Source of the DNA: Sweltsa coloradensis | Lineage: Eukaryota > Arthropoda > Insecta > Plecoptera > Chloroperlidae | Length of the DNA: 64,000 nt | Direction: 5' to 3' | Assembly (NCBI GenBank): GCA_024449915.1 | Contig: JAMZAV010000955.1 | Span: 62,001 to 126,000, forward strand | Shown here: positions 11,155-22,647 of the stretch, piece after piece | Numbering within the stretch: position 1 is the first letter of the stretch | Layout: the number at the start of each line of letters is the position of its first letter | The notes under the pieces: model-generated | The model's database searches: none | Told to the model about the DNA's origin: nothing | What the model saw: the letters and a program-made list of their open reading frames with translations, nothing else | Position numbers and translations under genes: made by a program

Positions 11155-13158
11155 GATTCCCCTTAATATTGCTGAACGACTGCATGTTGATTGTTGAAAC
11201 CTCAGAACAATTATCAGTTTATGTGACAGAAAGTACAATATGAAAAGTGATTTTCTTATTATGACGCGCAATGCTCATATTTATAATTTGAGAATAAGAT
11301 GCTATTAAATTATGGGCTACATGAACAACATGACAAATGCAACAAAATGATCAGAAAGTTTTGATAATCTTCTACTATAAGTGGATCTTCTTTCTCGTTA
11401 AATCATTAATATTTATTAAATGATTTTTCGTTTGTTTTATGCATAGGGACGACGCTCACTGAATTCATTGCTGACGGAAAATTCGGTTGTCAATAAATTA
11501 AAATAGGAATACTTAATAATATTATTTAAGTTTTACTTTATATAATACATATGTCGTTAAAAAATATCAAACCGAGTACAGGGTCTGAAATTGCAGTATT
11601 AATATGGGTGTGGCATTAAATATTGGTTCAGACTCCACCGATCACATTGAATGATGCATGTGTTGGGAGGACAGAGAACTTTGAACGTGCATTATTTAAT
11701 TACCAACCTCTTACTGATGGATAACTTTTATCTTCGTCACTGCAAATATGTGTGTACATATCTGATGACTGTCTCAACTCCAGACCACATAAAAGAGCCT
11801 ATTACTCACATAAACGTCGAGTTGTCGATCGACTGCGACAAATTTGTAAATGCCATGTAATACTCGGTGCGATAGTATTGACATTTTTGCGTGCCAGTGA
11901 AGTAAATGAAAGCCCTGAGGTTATATTTAATAAGTTGTCACATGTGTTATTGTATTTAGAAAGTTGTCGCGGCTGATCGACTATTGTCGCACGAGCTAGT
12001 AAATAGACCCCCAGCTAAAGTATTTGATTCGAGACATGACGAGATACCGTATTATTTCTTGGGTATAATTCGAGTAAATGTGTTATTAAGTTTTAACTTT
12101 TTTTTTAAGTTACACATATACAAACAACAAATAAACGTAATTGTAAGGCGGATAGACGAGGCTTAGTTTTAGCAGTCAACACTATTTGAATGGAAAGTTC
12201 ATGTGTTAATTCCAATCGTCACTCGTAATGGCTAACTGACTGATTCTCGGACGAGTTTCCCCCGTCATTAATTAAATCATACAATAGCAGCACTCCACCG
12301 TGTTTAAATGGCACAACAGCTGGATGGCGTGGTATAATGAATATATTTGTCCTCATTAACGTTTTCAACTATGAGTGTTAATGTAATACTTGCTTGCGTG
12401 AATTTGATAAATTTCTATCTGACTATGCGATGGTGTAATAAATTATATTAATTATACATTGTATAAATTTAAATTCGTTACCTTAACGCAGCGCTCTAAA
12501 CTATTCGTGGCAACTCACTATACGTATAAGCTATTCGTTGGAAAAACATAAGAGATTGTTGCAAATGTTTCGACGAATCAGTTTCAGTTTTATCCATATT
12601 TAAATTTGTTACAAATTGCACTCGAATATGAAAAATATAAATCACCGTTATTTTTCTTCATTTCGCATTAGTTGGGTGACGAGAGGTAGCCTACTATTTC
12701 AGGGGAACTTTTTCAATTTCAATTTTTATTAGGACAAATTGTACATAACAACACAATTTTTAGTGTGTGTCCTTTAGCTAAATCAAATAAATGTTACGAA
12801 TATTAAAAAATGAGAAATTGTCATAATATATAATACATTGTAAATATAATAATCATTGAAAAGTAATAAAATAAGGTTCATTTCATTATATTTATAGTCA
12901 ATCAATCAAGTGATAACAGGAATTTCTGAGAGTGATCATTAAAGTAATCAATAAGATAATAGTAGGCTTTTAGAATTAAAATTTGTTTTAGTTTATGTTT
13001 AAAACGGTCATAGTTTGAAATGTTTTTTTTTTTTGAAACGATGATGACATGCTACATACACACGTTCTTGCATGACAACTCATCTTAAAACACTTATGTG
13101 TTGAGTAAAAATATCTTCGGAAATGTGTTACGTATAAATAAAAAAATAAAAAAATAAT
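11155..13158. other. Non-coding interval with a possible LINE-type tail
   Basis: No coding region is supported; open frames reach 74 codons. Around 12713-12790 the minus strand reads into AATAAAAATTGAAATTGAA, a repeated ATTGAA-type 3' tail seen in some CR1/L2-like retrotransposons, but no reverse transcriptase sequence accompanies it. The rest is plain AT-rich DNA. Confidence 0.4.
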
Positions 13159-13296
13159 TTTTTTATTTAGAATCTACCCACTCAGTCATATAACTGATTT
13201 TCAGTGGGGTACAGTAAACCGACCGAGTAAGCGACCAAGCCAACCCTGCAGGTCCCGACGCATTCGACGAGTGAGCGATAACCAACCAAATATCGT
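13159..13296 (-). mobile_element. 3' fragment of the 9384-9801 SINE, reversed
   Basis: Read on the minus strand this matches the last third of the SINE at 9384-9801. Shared words include GGTTGGTTATCGCTCACTCG, the GTACCCCACTGAAAATCAG region and TATATGACTGAGTGGGTAGA. It lacks the tRNA-related 5' part, as expected for a 5'-truncated retrotransposed copy. The flanking poly-A/T is compatible with its tail. Confidence 0.6.
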
Positions 13297-14157
13297 TTTA
13301 AAAAAAGTAATTAAATAAAATGACCAATCAAACCCGCTTGCAAGTGTTTTTGTTGACAACACTCATTTTAATGTAATTTTGCGACTATATAATGCGTGTT
13401 CAAACCAAATAACTTATGTGTGGCATATCATCATAATAATGGAAGAGTAGGATACCAGCCACAATGTATCCTACGACCTGTTCTTTCCTGGGTCACTTCT
13501 ATTTCAAATGTCACTATTTTCTTTAAGACTTAACATGAAGCAAATTTTCTACTAGAAATAACTTCATTCGATATAACTGACGTGCTAAATTATAGTGGGA
13601 AATATACACAGAAATTTGTCACGACTAATGTGATTGATGATGATGATTATTGTTCATCCAATAATCGTTTGCAACTAGAACGCAGCTTTGTAGTCTTCCT
13701 GTTGTTACATCTCAGCACGTGACGAGAATAAAGGGGATAGGCCTAACGAGGTGGAATAAAGAAACCGACAATAAAGATGAGATAAAGAAGAAGTCCCAAG
13801 ACAATGGCCCAGCTGTCGATATTGTGAAATAAGCCTAACTCAATCTTGGGGAGGGGATCAATAACGACGTCTCAATTGTTAGGGGTTTTGCTACCGTTGG
13901 TCACACTGTAGAAGATTTCACAACACACTATGCATCGTGATTTTACTTATTGACTACTTTACCCACATATGTACTGGAAAGAACACTTATCCTAGAAAAA
14001 CTACAATATCAAACTTTGTATAGTTATTTTTGTAATTTTTCATAGAAACAATTATTATATTCGTATTAACTAGAAAATTGTGTAGTGGTATATTCTGTTT
14101 ATTTATGTAAGTAGGAGGTACATTCTTTATATAAGTGGTATCAAACTCGTAAGATAT
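13297..14157. other. Non-coding interval
   Basis: No open frame or repeat of note. Somewhat more GC around 13680-13880, without a recognisable gene or RNA. Confidence 0.45.
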
Positions 14158-15011
14158 CTAATAAGCTTCGCAAACGCTTTTTCAGGCGCGTTGTTGGTGA
14201 GCGTAATTGGTGCATGACTGCAATGACATGTACGAATGGTTCTAATGAAGATAAGTCAAAGAAAGTAGCAAATTTCATGAAGTACAAACAGAACGAAAAT
14301 GCTACAAAGAAAAGCAAATATTGGAGACAACAAGGAAAATTCGGCCCAAGGACGCACAGTTCTTGATGTTTTGGTTAGTCAGCCCTGCTGATGTATGGAA
14401 GTTAGCGGGTGCGAGCGAAGCGAAGATCCATCACTACACTGGAGAAAAAATCCGGATGTTTTTTCTTTTTTTAAATGTATTTTGTGGTTGTTAGCACGAT
14501 TCGCTAAACGATACCAATTTCGATGAATTTTGTGGAAGAGCCTTCGAAATCGTTTGAATTAAACTGCCACGTTTTTGACGCATCGAAATTATTTCTCGTC
14601 AAAATCGAAATGTTACGATTTTTTTAATTTTTAAAATTTCTTCGACTTATAACACCTATATGCTTAATCCGATTTTAATGATTTTTTTACAGAACCTTTA
14701 TTTTATTAACTTTTATATTCGTGTGAAATTTGAGCGCAATCAAAAAAATTGTTCCTTATGATAATACAAATTTTCCGATTTTTTTTTCGATTTTAAAATT
14801 TCTTCGACTTATAACACCTACATGCTTTATTCGATTGAAATGATTTTTTCACAGAACCTTAATTTAATGAACTTATAATATAGTCGTGTGAAATTTGAGC
14901 GTAATCGAAAAATTATTTCTTGTGAAAATCGCAATTTTACGTTTTTTTCGTATTAAAAAAATTACGCTTATCCAACAACGCGCCTGAAAAAGCTTTCGCG
15001 AAGCTTCCTAG
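14158..15011. mobile_element. Rearranged Helitron-like element with two inverted 3' ends (copy E2)
   Basis: The right part (about 14403-15011, plus strand) is a fairly complete E-type element. It has GCGAGCGAAGCGAAG near its start, CACTACACTGGAGAAAAAAT, core units about 163 bp apart (CAGAACCTT near 14690 and 14853), then CTTATCCAACAACGCGCCTG and AAGCTTTCGCGAAGCTTCCTAG|T. The left edge (14158-14215) carries the same 3' end inverted. Between them, about 190 bp matches no other copy here. The terminal AAGCTTTCGCGAAGCTT palindrome just before CTAG is a textbook Helitron 3' hairpin. Confidence 0.65.
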
Positions 15012-15955
15012 TTTAAAACGTCGATTACATATGGTTAAATTTTTCTCAATAGACTTGTAATTATTTATGTTCTATGTTAAGGCACCTGCTTTACAAAAAT
15101 ATAATTTTCTTGATTTGGAATATTTCATCATAAAATAGTGAAAGTTTCTACATATTTGCGGGAAACGGATCATACGTCACACCTTCATTACCAGCAAAAT
15201 CACTAACGAATCAATACTCGCTTTCGGAGATTATTTTGTCTGTGGAAGCATATTTTGATATCTAGTAGGTTCTAATACCGTTACGCTTAATATTTGATTT
15301 TATACATTTAGTAATATCACAACGTAAGCTTTAACCGCATTTTAATTGATAATAAGTAAATCCAATTGATGTAAAACTTGAAGGCATCAACTGTTTTATT
15401 TGCCATTTGTGTAAGACAATACTTTGGTAAGGAGGAAATTTCATTTTTATTATCTGCCGTGTGTCGTCTTGAGGCGTGACGTATAGGCAGCCGTTTAAAT
15501 AATGTCCAGAAATTTAAAATCAACTTGACTCTCAAGATATTGAACGATTTAATTGATAAAATTAAAAACGGCATATCATTTTAAAGACGAATATCTATAT
15601 TAATTGTAGAGCATGAAAATTAGCGTTTTGTTATTGATGCTAATCAGTGAGCATAATTCTAAAACGCTACAAATGCTAATTTATGAAATAAGGATTTACT
15701 TACATTGATTGTTTAGCATTGTTCTACGTTTACGTGCTCTTTGAGAAATGTTCCTAAGCATAATTTGATTATTCCATTAAAATAAAGAATCCCCACATTG
15801 GGTTTTGTGAAAACAGAAATTAATGCTACAAATGCTTAATTTGGAACAATTAATTTGCTAAATAATTCAGAATATAAATGCTATTTTTTCATACTCTATA
15901 TATTGTACATATTTTTATCGATATCTGGAACTTATGCAAATTCCCTATTAACATA
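15012..15955. other. Non-coding interval
   Basis: AT-rich. An 85-codon minus-strand open frame at 15317-15574 resembles no known domain and lacks any supporting context, so I do not call it a gene. Confidence 0.45.
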
Positions 15956-16616
15956 AAATTTCACACGAATATATTAATTCATAAAATTAAGGTTCTGTGA
16001 AAATATCATTACTAAGTCGAAGAAATTTGAAGAAAACGAACAAAATTGTAGGGATTTAAAAAAATTAAAAAATCGTAAAAGTCGATTTTTATGAAAAATA
16101 ATTTTTTGATTGCGCTCAAATTTCACACAAATATATAAATTCATAAAATTAAGGTTCTGTAAAAAACTCATTAAAATCGGATAAAGAATGTAGGTGTTTT
16201 AAGCCAAAGAATTGTTTTTTAATGAAAAAAATCGTAAAATTACTATTTCATAAGAAATAATTTTTAGATTGCGCTTAAATTTCACACAAATACATTAATT
16301 TATAAAGTTAAGGTTCTGTGAAAAAATCATTACAATCGAATAAAGCATGTGGGTGTTATAAGTCGAAGAATTTTTTTAAAAATCGAAAAAAATCGTAAAA
16401 TCGCGATTTTCATAAGAAATAATTTTCCAATTGCGCTCAAAAACGTGGCAGTTCTAAATTCAGAGATTTTGAAGGCGTTTATAAAATTTTATCGCAATTG
16501 GAGTATCGGTTTAGCCGGATTAGTGTTAACAGACACAAAAATACAAAAAAACATTCCGGATTTTTTCTCCAGTGTAGTAAAATGGAATCTTCACTTCGCT
16601 CGCTACACTCATCCAA
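15956..16616 (-). mobile_element. Helitron-like element, subfamily E, 3'-truncated (copy E3)
   Basis: On the minus strand it begins at the TTGGATGAG(T)G-type start (plus 16611-16616 is ATCCAA), passes the ACTGGAGAAAAAATCCGGAA block and the ACGTTTTTGAGCGCAAT block, then three core units marked by AAGGTTCTGTG near 15986, 16152 and 16309. It stops inside the core, so the CTAG terminus is missing. The microsatellite here is very short. Open frames of 65-111 codons over it are repeat readings. Confidence 0.7.
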
Positions 16617-17058
16617 TAAACAAAATCGTCAAATTAAAAAATATATAATGATTCGGTTTTCATATAGTCGGGTTATTTGTTCAAAACTGAAAGCAAACAT
16701 GCTGATTAAAGAGATTATCTGTGCAATGCAAATATTACTTAGTGAATCCAATCTAAAATGTGTTGAATCAGTGAGCGTAAAGTTGCGGATGGTGCTGCCT
16801 TTTCTACTTTCACTCTATTTTAGAAAAAAATAATGTTTATTTTGTTTATATGTATCGATTAAAGAACTGAATAAAACTTTCCATAAAATAGTTTCTTTAG
16901 AAACTTGCAACATCTTAGTAGGTGATTTCTTAATTTCGTTAGTCGAGAAACATTCCCGACTAAATGGATGTTGGACTAAATTGTGGAATTGATTATTAAT
17001 TTCTTCATTGTATTTAATATCAATATGATATTTCAAATTTAAGGCTTTTGTGGTCCGG
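16617..17058. other. Non-coding interval
   Basis: AT-rich with a 73-codon minus-strand frame of no recognisable character. Nothing else is visible. Confidence 0.4.
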
Positions 17059-17195
17059 TAAATTATAAATACAATTTTATTTTGTCGCGTCGAATATTAT
17101 TTTATTGTTTTAACAAAAATTAGATTAAAAATAATATTGGACGCGGTGAAATGTCCCGACCAAATAATTGTATTTATAATTTATAATGTTATTTT
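17059..17195. repeat. Imperfect 137-bp hairpin repeat
   Basis: AAATTATAAATACAATT on the left pairs with AATTGTATTTATAATTT on the right. The inner segments CGTCGAATATTATTTT and AAATAATATTGGACG also pair, with a small gap. It may be a short MITE or a decayed foldback. No clear target duplication is seen. Confidence 0.45.
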
Positions 17196-17390
17196 ATGTT
17201 TTGTATTTTAAATAATGCCCAGAAAATTGTTATTTTCTCTAGAGTGATGCCTTGCTTGTTAATGTTAATCAAAATAATGTCCAGTTTGGAAATATAACCA
17301 ACAACAAATACAAACTGTTATTTATTCACTAAATACTAAATAAATAGATACGAAGTGAAAAATGCGTTTGCTTGAATGAGTAAAACAATT

Positions 17391-17923
17391 GAGGGGTTGA
17401 TTTCAAAAACAGCCAATGTCCAAAATTACCGATTTCGAGCCCATACCATAAAAAATTCGTATTTTCACTGGGAATAATACTATAATAAAAGTTCTGGCAA
17501 AAACAACCTATGTCACACGTTTAAGCTTGAAAAACAACAGATTTCTCACAAAAACAACCAATGTTCATTTTTTTTTCGGCATTAAAGGTGGTTCAAGTAG
17601 GTGACAGCTATCCAGCTGTTATGTTGGAACTATAGATATATCATATATAATATCGTATTGAACTTTCTGGAAAATAACCTCAACAAAAATGTATACATTT
17701 TAAAAATATTCTACAAAAACAACCAATGTCCAACCGTTTCTTTTTGTCTTTCTGGGAAGTACTATGGCAAAATGTCATAGCAGAAATAAAAACTACTATC
17801 AAGATTCACAGTTAAAACCAAAAATTGGAAATTTAATACAACTTTTACGGATGGTATGAAGTTTAATTGATCTCTTGCAAAATGTGCTTTTTGGACATAG
17901 GCTGTTTTTGAAATCAACCCCTC
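17391..17923. mobile_element. 533-bp MITE with GAGGGGTTGATTTC termini
   Basis: Ends GAGGGGTTGATTTCAAAAAC and GTTTTTGAAATCAACCCCTC form a long terminal inverted repeat extending into CAGCCAATGTCC / GGACATAGGCTG. AATT lies just outside each end. Internally the word AAAAACAACC(A/T)ATGT recurs at about 17499, 17550 and 17714, so the subterminal motif is repeated through the body. Such motif repetition can provide transposase-binding sites. No coding capacity. Confidence 0.65.
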
Positions 17924-18984
17924 AATTTTTATTGAAATCATTCGGAATTAACTTTTGATTAATATCCAAAATGGCTGTAAATTATTTCACTAATTTAAAT
18001 ATATTTAAATACTTGGCCACTTCGCGAACGCTTCTTATAGTCGCGTTGAAAGATCAGCGTATGTGGCACATCTCTCTGCATTTATACATTACAAACAATA
18101 TAATAGTACAAATTTTCATAAAAACAAAATTGTTTGATAGTAACCAAGTTATAGAGCTTCAAAGCTTCCGAAGATCAAATGAAAATGTAATGTCCACAAA
18201 GCTAACAATCAGAAAAAATTGTATGGAAAATCTAAAAAATCGTGAAGTGAGATCTTCATCAAAAATCTTCCTTCTATTTAACCCAAATTCATAACATAAA
18301 ATTTGAAAGGTTTCAATGAAAATGTTTAATCATTATTGAAGAAGTTATTAATTTTGTCTGGTGTATTATCTGTAATATTATAATATTGATGTCCAAGAAC
18401 AACACAAAGGATGAATAGACATTGGAGATTAATTCTTTAATGGATTTCTTCGAGTTTCTTTTTTAAGGAACCACTAACCATCAAAAGATGTTATTTTAGC
18501 ATTAAGTCCATACCAACTTCGTACAATGCGTAAACTTCATCCACACTAAGTCACATCCAATTAATGACGTAATGAACAATCTGGACCGGCGCCTCCACCA
18601 ACTCACTGTACGGTTCTCAGGTCACCGGCACCTCCACCAACAACGCTCTCCCCTCTCTCTTAATCTCACCCCCCACACGTGGCCCTGCATAGAAACGCGT
18701 ATTTTCACACCATTCACTTGACACGGAGACTTTATGTGAGCGAAGGGTGTGAAAGAAGAATCACTGTTGCATGGTAGGGTCAAGATATACGAAGGCCTCT
18801 ACCTTTAAAGTTCTTATGCTTAGACAATACGCTGTTAAATGAGGTTTTTTAGGAAACAATTTTAGTAGATATGTTTATTCGTTTGCAGGCGTGAAATATG
18901 ACCTTAAAGACAATAGTAATGCTTACAAAACACAAAAAGTTGGATATCAGCTATCAGAGTTCCAATTTCCGATGATAACATCAC
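17924..18984. other. Non-coding interval
   Basis: A 107-codon frame lies at 17971-18294 on the plus strand; its product is lysine/asparagine-rich and unlike any family I know, and base composition does not change across it. At 18580-18660, partially repeated words (CACCTCCACCAAC) occur twice and also near 1295. Confidence 0.4.
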
Positions 18985-19360
18985 ACACATAACAAAAACT
19001 TGTAGAAATACAGCCAAACCTTACACACTCAAAAGGAATGAGATCTAAAAAAGGGCCAAGCTCATCTACCCTTCCACATAAAACGTACAGTGTCCCATAA
19101 CAGCATCCTCGAAAAGCTTGGCAAAATAGAATTTGCGATTATTAATTTAACGTAATAGTTTATCCAAGTTCTTTTTTTCTAATTAATTTAAACGTAATAA
19201 CATGCAAATTCTATTTTGCCAAGCTTTTCGAGGATGCTGTTATGGGACACTGTACGTTTATGTGGAAGGGTAGATGAGCTTGGCCCTTTTTTAGATCTCA
19301 TTCCTTTTGAGTGTGTAAGGTTTGGCTGTATTTCTACAAGTTTTTGTTATGTGTGTGATC
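18985..19360. repeat. Left-end foldback of the hairpin element, copy 1
   Basis: Inverted arms run from CACACACATAACAAAAACTTG to AGCTTGGCAAAATAGAAT and back. The arms are about 150 bp each and nearly identical. The 63-codon frame starting at 19216 lies in one arm and is not a gene. Confidence 0.7.
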
Positions 19361-21050
19361 TCATTACTTTTTCAAGTTCCATTACAAAATTATTTGCTAA
19401 AATATAATATTTTTATCAAAGTTGATTTAAATTCAGCAGTAACAATATAGGATGTAAAATATCTAGACCCGGATTCATGTACATCCTGGGTATAGGTGGT
19501 ATAACCATGGTATAACGACGGTATAAGGACTGGACCCCAATTCTTGAGTTCGTGGGAGATGAGTTGAAAACGCAATTTGAAAACGAAGTCGTTTTCGTTT
19601 TCGAAGGAATTGGTATTCTTGAACGGTATCGTGGAAAACGTCATGGGTTGTGAGTTGAAAGCATTGATATTAATTAAACCCCTATAGTAGGCTAGATTAG
19701 CAGTCTCCTATACCTCCGCACAGGCGCGAGCGTAGCAAATTGAAGACTCAACCGGCCCATTTCAAGATGGCGATTTGGTGTTTTAATTTATGCTTTTTTA
19801 ATGCAATAAAGTATTTTACTGGATTGTTTGATATGGTTTTAGCTTGTGCAGCATGGTATTAAACAAAAGAAACAATACGAAGTGATTGCATAAGGGAATT
19901 TAGTAATCATTTGGTGTTAAAGGCTAGTATGCTTACCTGTCAACCTGGCGGCAATCTTGAGAACTATTTGGCCACAAATCGCTCCCATTTGATTAACATG
20001 TAAACTGTCATTTTAAGATGGCTTCTAATTGTACCGGAAGTGGACCACCGACTGCTGGTCTAGCCAATTATATAGGATGTCTATGGTTGAAAGAGTATCA
20101 CGAAATTCAAACACTTTAAAAAGATTTGCGTATAGCAAAGAGCTCGAAAAAGTTCTATATTTATTCTAGATGGCAGTGCCTTCATAAACGCGGGCCAATC
20201 GAAAGACAAGTTGTATGAAATGATTTGATTGTTGCAATTATGTAAACAAACAGTTGAGCAAGTTCATATCAGAACAATGTTGTGCTGGCATAGGGTTGGC
20301 TAGGCTTGTCAAACATGTAATGTAAGTATGAATTTTACTAGTCCTATAGCCAAATGGAACTTTAGACCTACACTTTTGCATTATAAATAATTTTCCACAT
20401 CTGGGCTCGGCCAGGGACGGTTTCTGATTTGTTTTATGAGAGTATAATGACACCTTTTCTCGTTCCACACAAAGAAGAAAAATTTTAAATGTCCGCTATT
20501 TGTTTACGTATCGCACTTTCCCGCCTAACTCTGCTTATACCGTCAACAAGTGTTCAAGTAACTATGGTTACTTGTTGATTGTATGCCAAGTGTTTAAGGC
20601 TTATTTTAAAACCTTTATTTGGAAGCCTTCCAACAAACTTTTTCAACTTTTTTTTTCAAAAGAGACTATATTTCTATAACCTTAATGTCCATGTAAAATA
20701 TGAACATTGTAGTCCCACCCGTCGGGGTCAGAATCGCGGGCCGACGTATTAGATGTTAGCAGTAGCAGTAGTAGGCAGTAGTAGGCAGTAGCAGTAGCTA
20801 ACATCCTTAAAGTGATTTGGAGCATGTTTCAAGCCATTTTTTTCACCAAGAATGAATAATCGTACCCCAATAAAATTTGGCATGTGTTGTCAGGTACCTA
20901 AATCCCCTCGATTGTGATAGTTTTCAAGTTCACATCACGTTACATGACGGCTGGGTAACACCTCGAAATCACCCCAACTCTGCTTGGTGTATAAGGTGCT
21001 TGAGTGTGTAGCGCACCGCGGCTTGGCTGCGGCGCCTAACGGGCACCTAC
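18985..21050 (+). mobile_element. Hairpin-ended 2.1-kb element, copy 1
   Basis: Nearly the whole segment recurs in opposite orientation at 40239-42412 with only scattered differences. The left end is a foldback: about 18985-19130 pairs with 19204-19360 around a 75-bp spacer. The right end keeps only one arm of a GC-rich terminal repeat (ACTCTGCTTGGTGTATAAGG to GGGCACCTAC). Inside are a GATGTTAGC/GCTAACATC hairpin around a GTAGGCA-type microsatellite (about 20750-20805), a block like the subfamily-B HLE core (about 20640-20740), and promoter-like words CAAGATGGCG (19763), CCGGAAGTG (20034) and TTTCCCGCC (20517). Open frames of 84 and 76 codons (minus strand) are kept in both copies but match no known family. 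Confidence 0.7.
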
Positions 21051-21829
21051 ATTGTATTTTCTTTGTTTTCAATTTTTAAAATATGCGTTACTAAAATACC
21101 ATAATATTGTTGGTATTTACCTATTACTATAATAGAAACTCAATTTCTTATATTGAAAGGAATGTATATATAAACTATGAAGTATTATTAGATTTCATTT
21201 CCCTGATCTTTTGCATGACCAATAAGTAGATTCATCCCATATCACACTGTAAGTTAAGAGTTCCACAAATAACAACTCAGACGAGCTAAGTGCACGTATG
21301 TACGCTTCTCTCTTCACAATAATTTCACGAAATCTCAATCAATTAGTTATACAGTTCTGAAATTCGATCTAATTATTCTTCGGACTATGGTACTACACCT
21401 CTTGATCCTGCAGCTAATCTAGTCAAGTTCCTAAATCTAATTCACACTGCACTTAGAAGGGCGATGTGCTCTAAACTCTCCAAAAAGAAAAACCTCTGTA
21501 CTAAATAATCCCCGTCGTGTCTAGAATGTTGAACAAGTGTTCTGGCCGGGGCACAAACAGCGGAATGGTAAGTGAAATGTTAATCTCGCCCCACCTAAAC
21601 CTTGAGCCCTGACAACTCCCGGCTTGATCACCTATTCGTTCCACACGATGGGAACTTGGAGGAGGAAACTTTGTCTCAAGTTGTAAAGTGCCTTGCTAAT
21701 GGCTTTGATTTGGCTCACTAAGCGTCTACGCACGTGGATAACACGGACAAGTGTACGAAACTATGCTCAGTACGAGAACCTTTGGAACTCAGCACATTAT
21801 TATTGCTTACAACGCAAGTCAAACGGGTC
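21051..21829. other. Non-coding interval
   Basis: AT-rich, with a GC-richer stretch around 21530-21740. A 60-codon frame at 21734-21916 runs into the adjacent repeat. Nothing recognisable. Confidence 0.4.
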
Positions 21830-22000
21830 TTCGCCGTGATTAATTTGTCTGTTTGTTTGTTTTTATGTCTGTTTGTCCGGTCCCATGCGGCCGAACGACC
21901 AAACAGATTGAGCTGAAATTTTAAACAGACATCCGGGACCAGTTAACTGAGAACTGCTAACAAAATGAGCAAATTCCGTTCCGGTTTAAACTTACAAGGA
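21830..22000 (+). mobile_element. Fragment resembling a DINE/Helentron microsatellite region
   Basis: A TGTCTGTTTGTTTG-type tract leads into CGAACGACCAAACAGATTGAGCTGAAATTTT. This succession of a TGTC/TGTT microsatellite followed by an AGATTGAGCTGAAAT-like word is typical of insect Helentron-associated elements. The ends are not identified, so family and extent are uncertain. Confidence 0.35.
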
Positions 22001-22264
22001 ATACTAAAAGAAGTCTGTAAAAGTGTAGGATTTAATTTAACAACAATGCTTTGTACTTAAAGAAATAATTTGTATCGAATAATTTTTTGAATGTCAGGCG
22101 GTGACCAGGGTGTATCGAATCTTGCACAAGGTTACCCAAAATTTTGCTCAGAGATTGAATAAACCCTTGCAATCTTTACTTGTATTTCGTACTGGCTAGT
22201 GGCTATGTTTGCTATAGTACTGTATATGCATTTCAAAACACGTTCTTTTTTTATACAATCCAGA

Positions 22265-22348
22265 ACTAACAAAATCTATCCTGACCGTTACGTTGTTTGG
22301 ACCCGGGTCTCCCACATTCCGGGTATAAAGGCACCTTAGCCAACTGGA
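22265..22348 (-). mobile_element. Partial tRNA-like (SINE) sequence
   Basis: On the minus strand TAGTCCAGTTGGCTAAGGTG resembles a tRNA D-arm (A box), and GACCCGGGTCCAAAC some 30 bases later resembles a B box. The anticodon arm is degenerate. The 5' edge coincides with the CTAGG end of the element at 22349, so the insertion or junction probably trimmed it. Confidence 0.4.
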
Positions 22349-22647
22349 CTAGGAAAACGCCAAAGTCGTTGATTGATGAGTGAGCGAGTCATGTGTTGAG
22401 TACCCGGGAACATTTGCATTTAAGTTGATTGATATGTAAGGAATAAAATGATAGGGTTTTGAGTTCGGTTGGTATAAGGGCGCGTCAACTCTAAGGCCAT
22501 AATGCGCCACTCTAGCCTATGATAGGTTAGGGAGGAAAGACCCAAGCTGGATCCAGCCTTATAGGTATTGGGAGGAAAGAGAATGTTACCGGGTACTCAA
22601 CACATGACTCGCTCACTCGTCTAACAACGTCTTTGGCGTTTTTATAG
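22349..22647. mobile_element. Palindromic Helitron-like derivative with two 3'-type ends
   Basis: The left edge CTAGGAAAACGCCAAAGTCG and the right edge GTCTTTGGCGTTTTTATAG are inverse copies over about 65 bp, continuing through GAGTGAGCGAGTCATGTGTT and GTACCCGG. Both edges resemble the 3' terminus (GCGTTTTCCTAG) of the HLE superfamily, and TGATGAGTGAGCG recalls its subterminal word. A unique centre of about 170 bp has no coding capacity. It could be mobilised as a MITE or arise from end duplication of an HLE. Confidence 0.55.

Noticed and set aside
17971..18294. 107-codon plus-strand open frame
   Set aside because: AT-driven composition, no domain, no neighbouring coding signal. Treated as chance.
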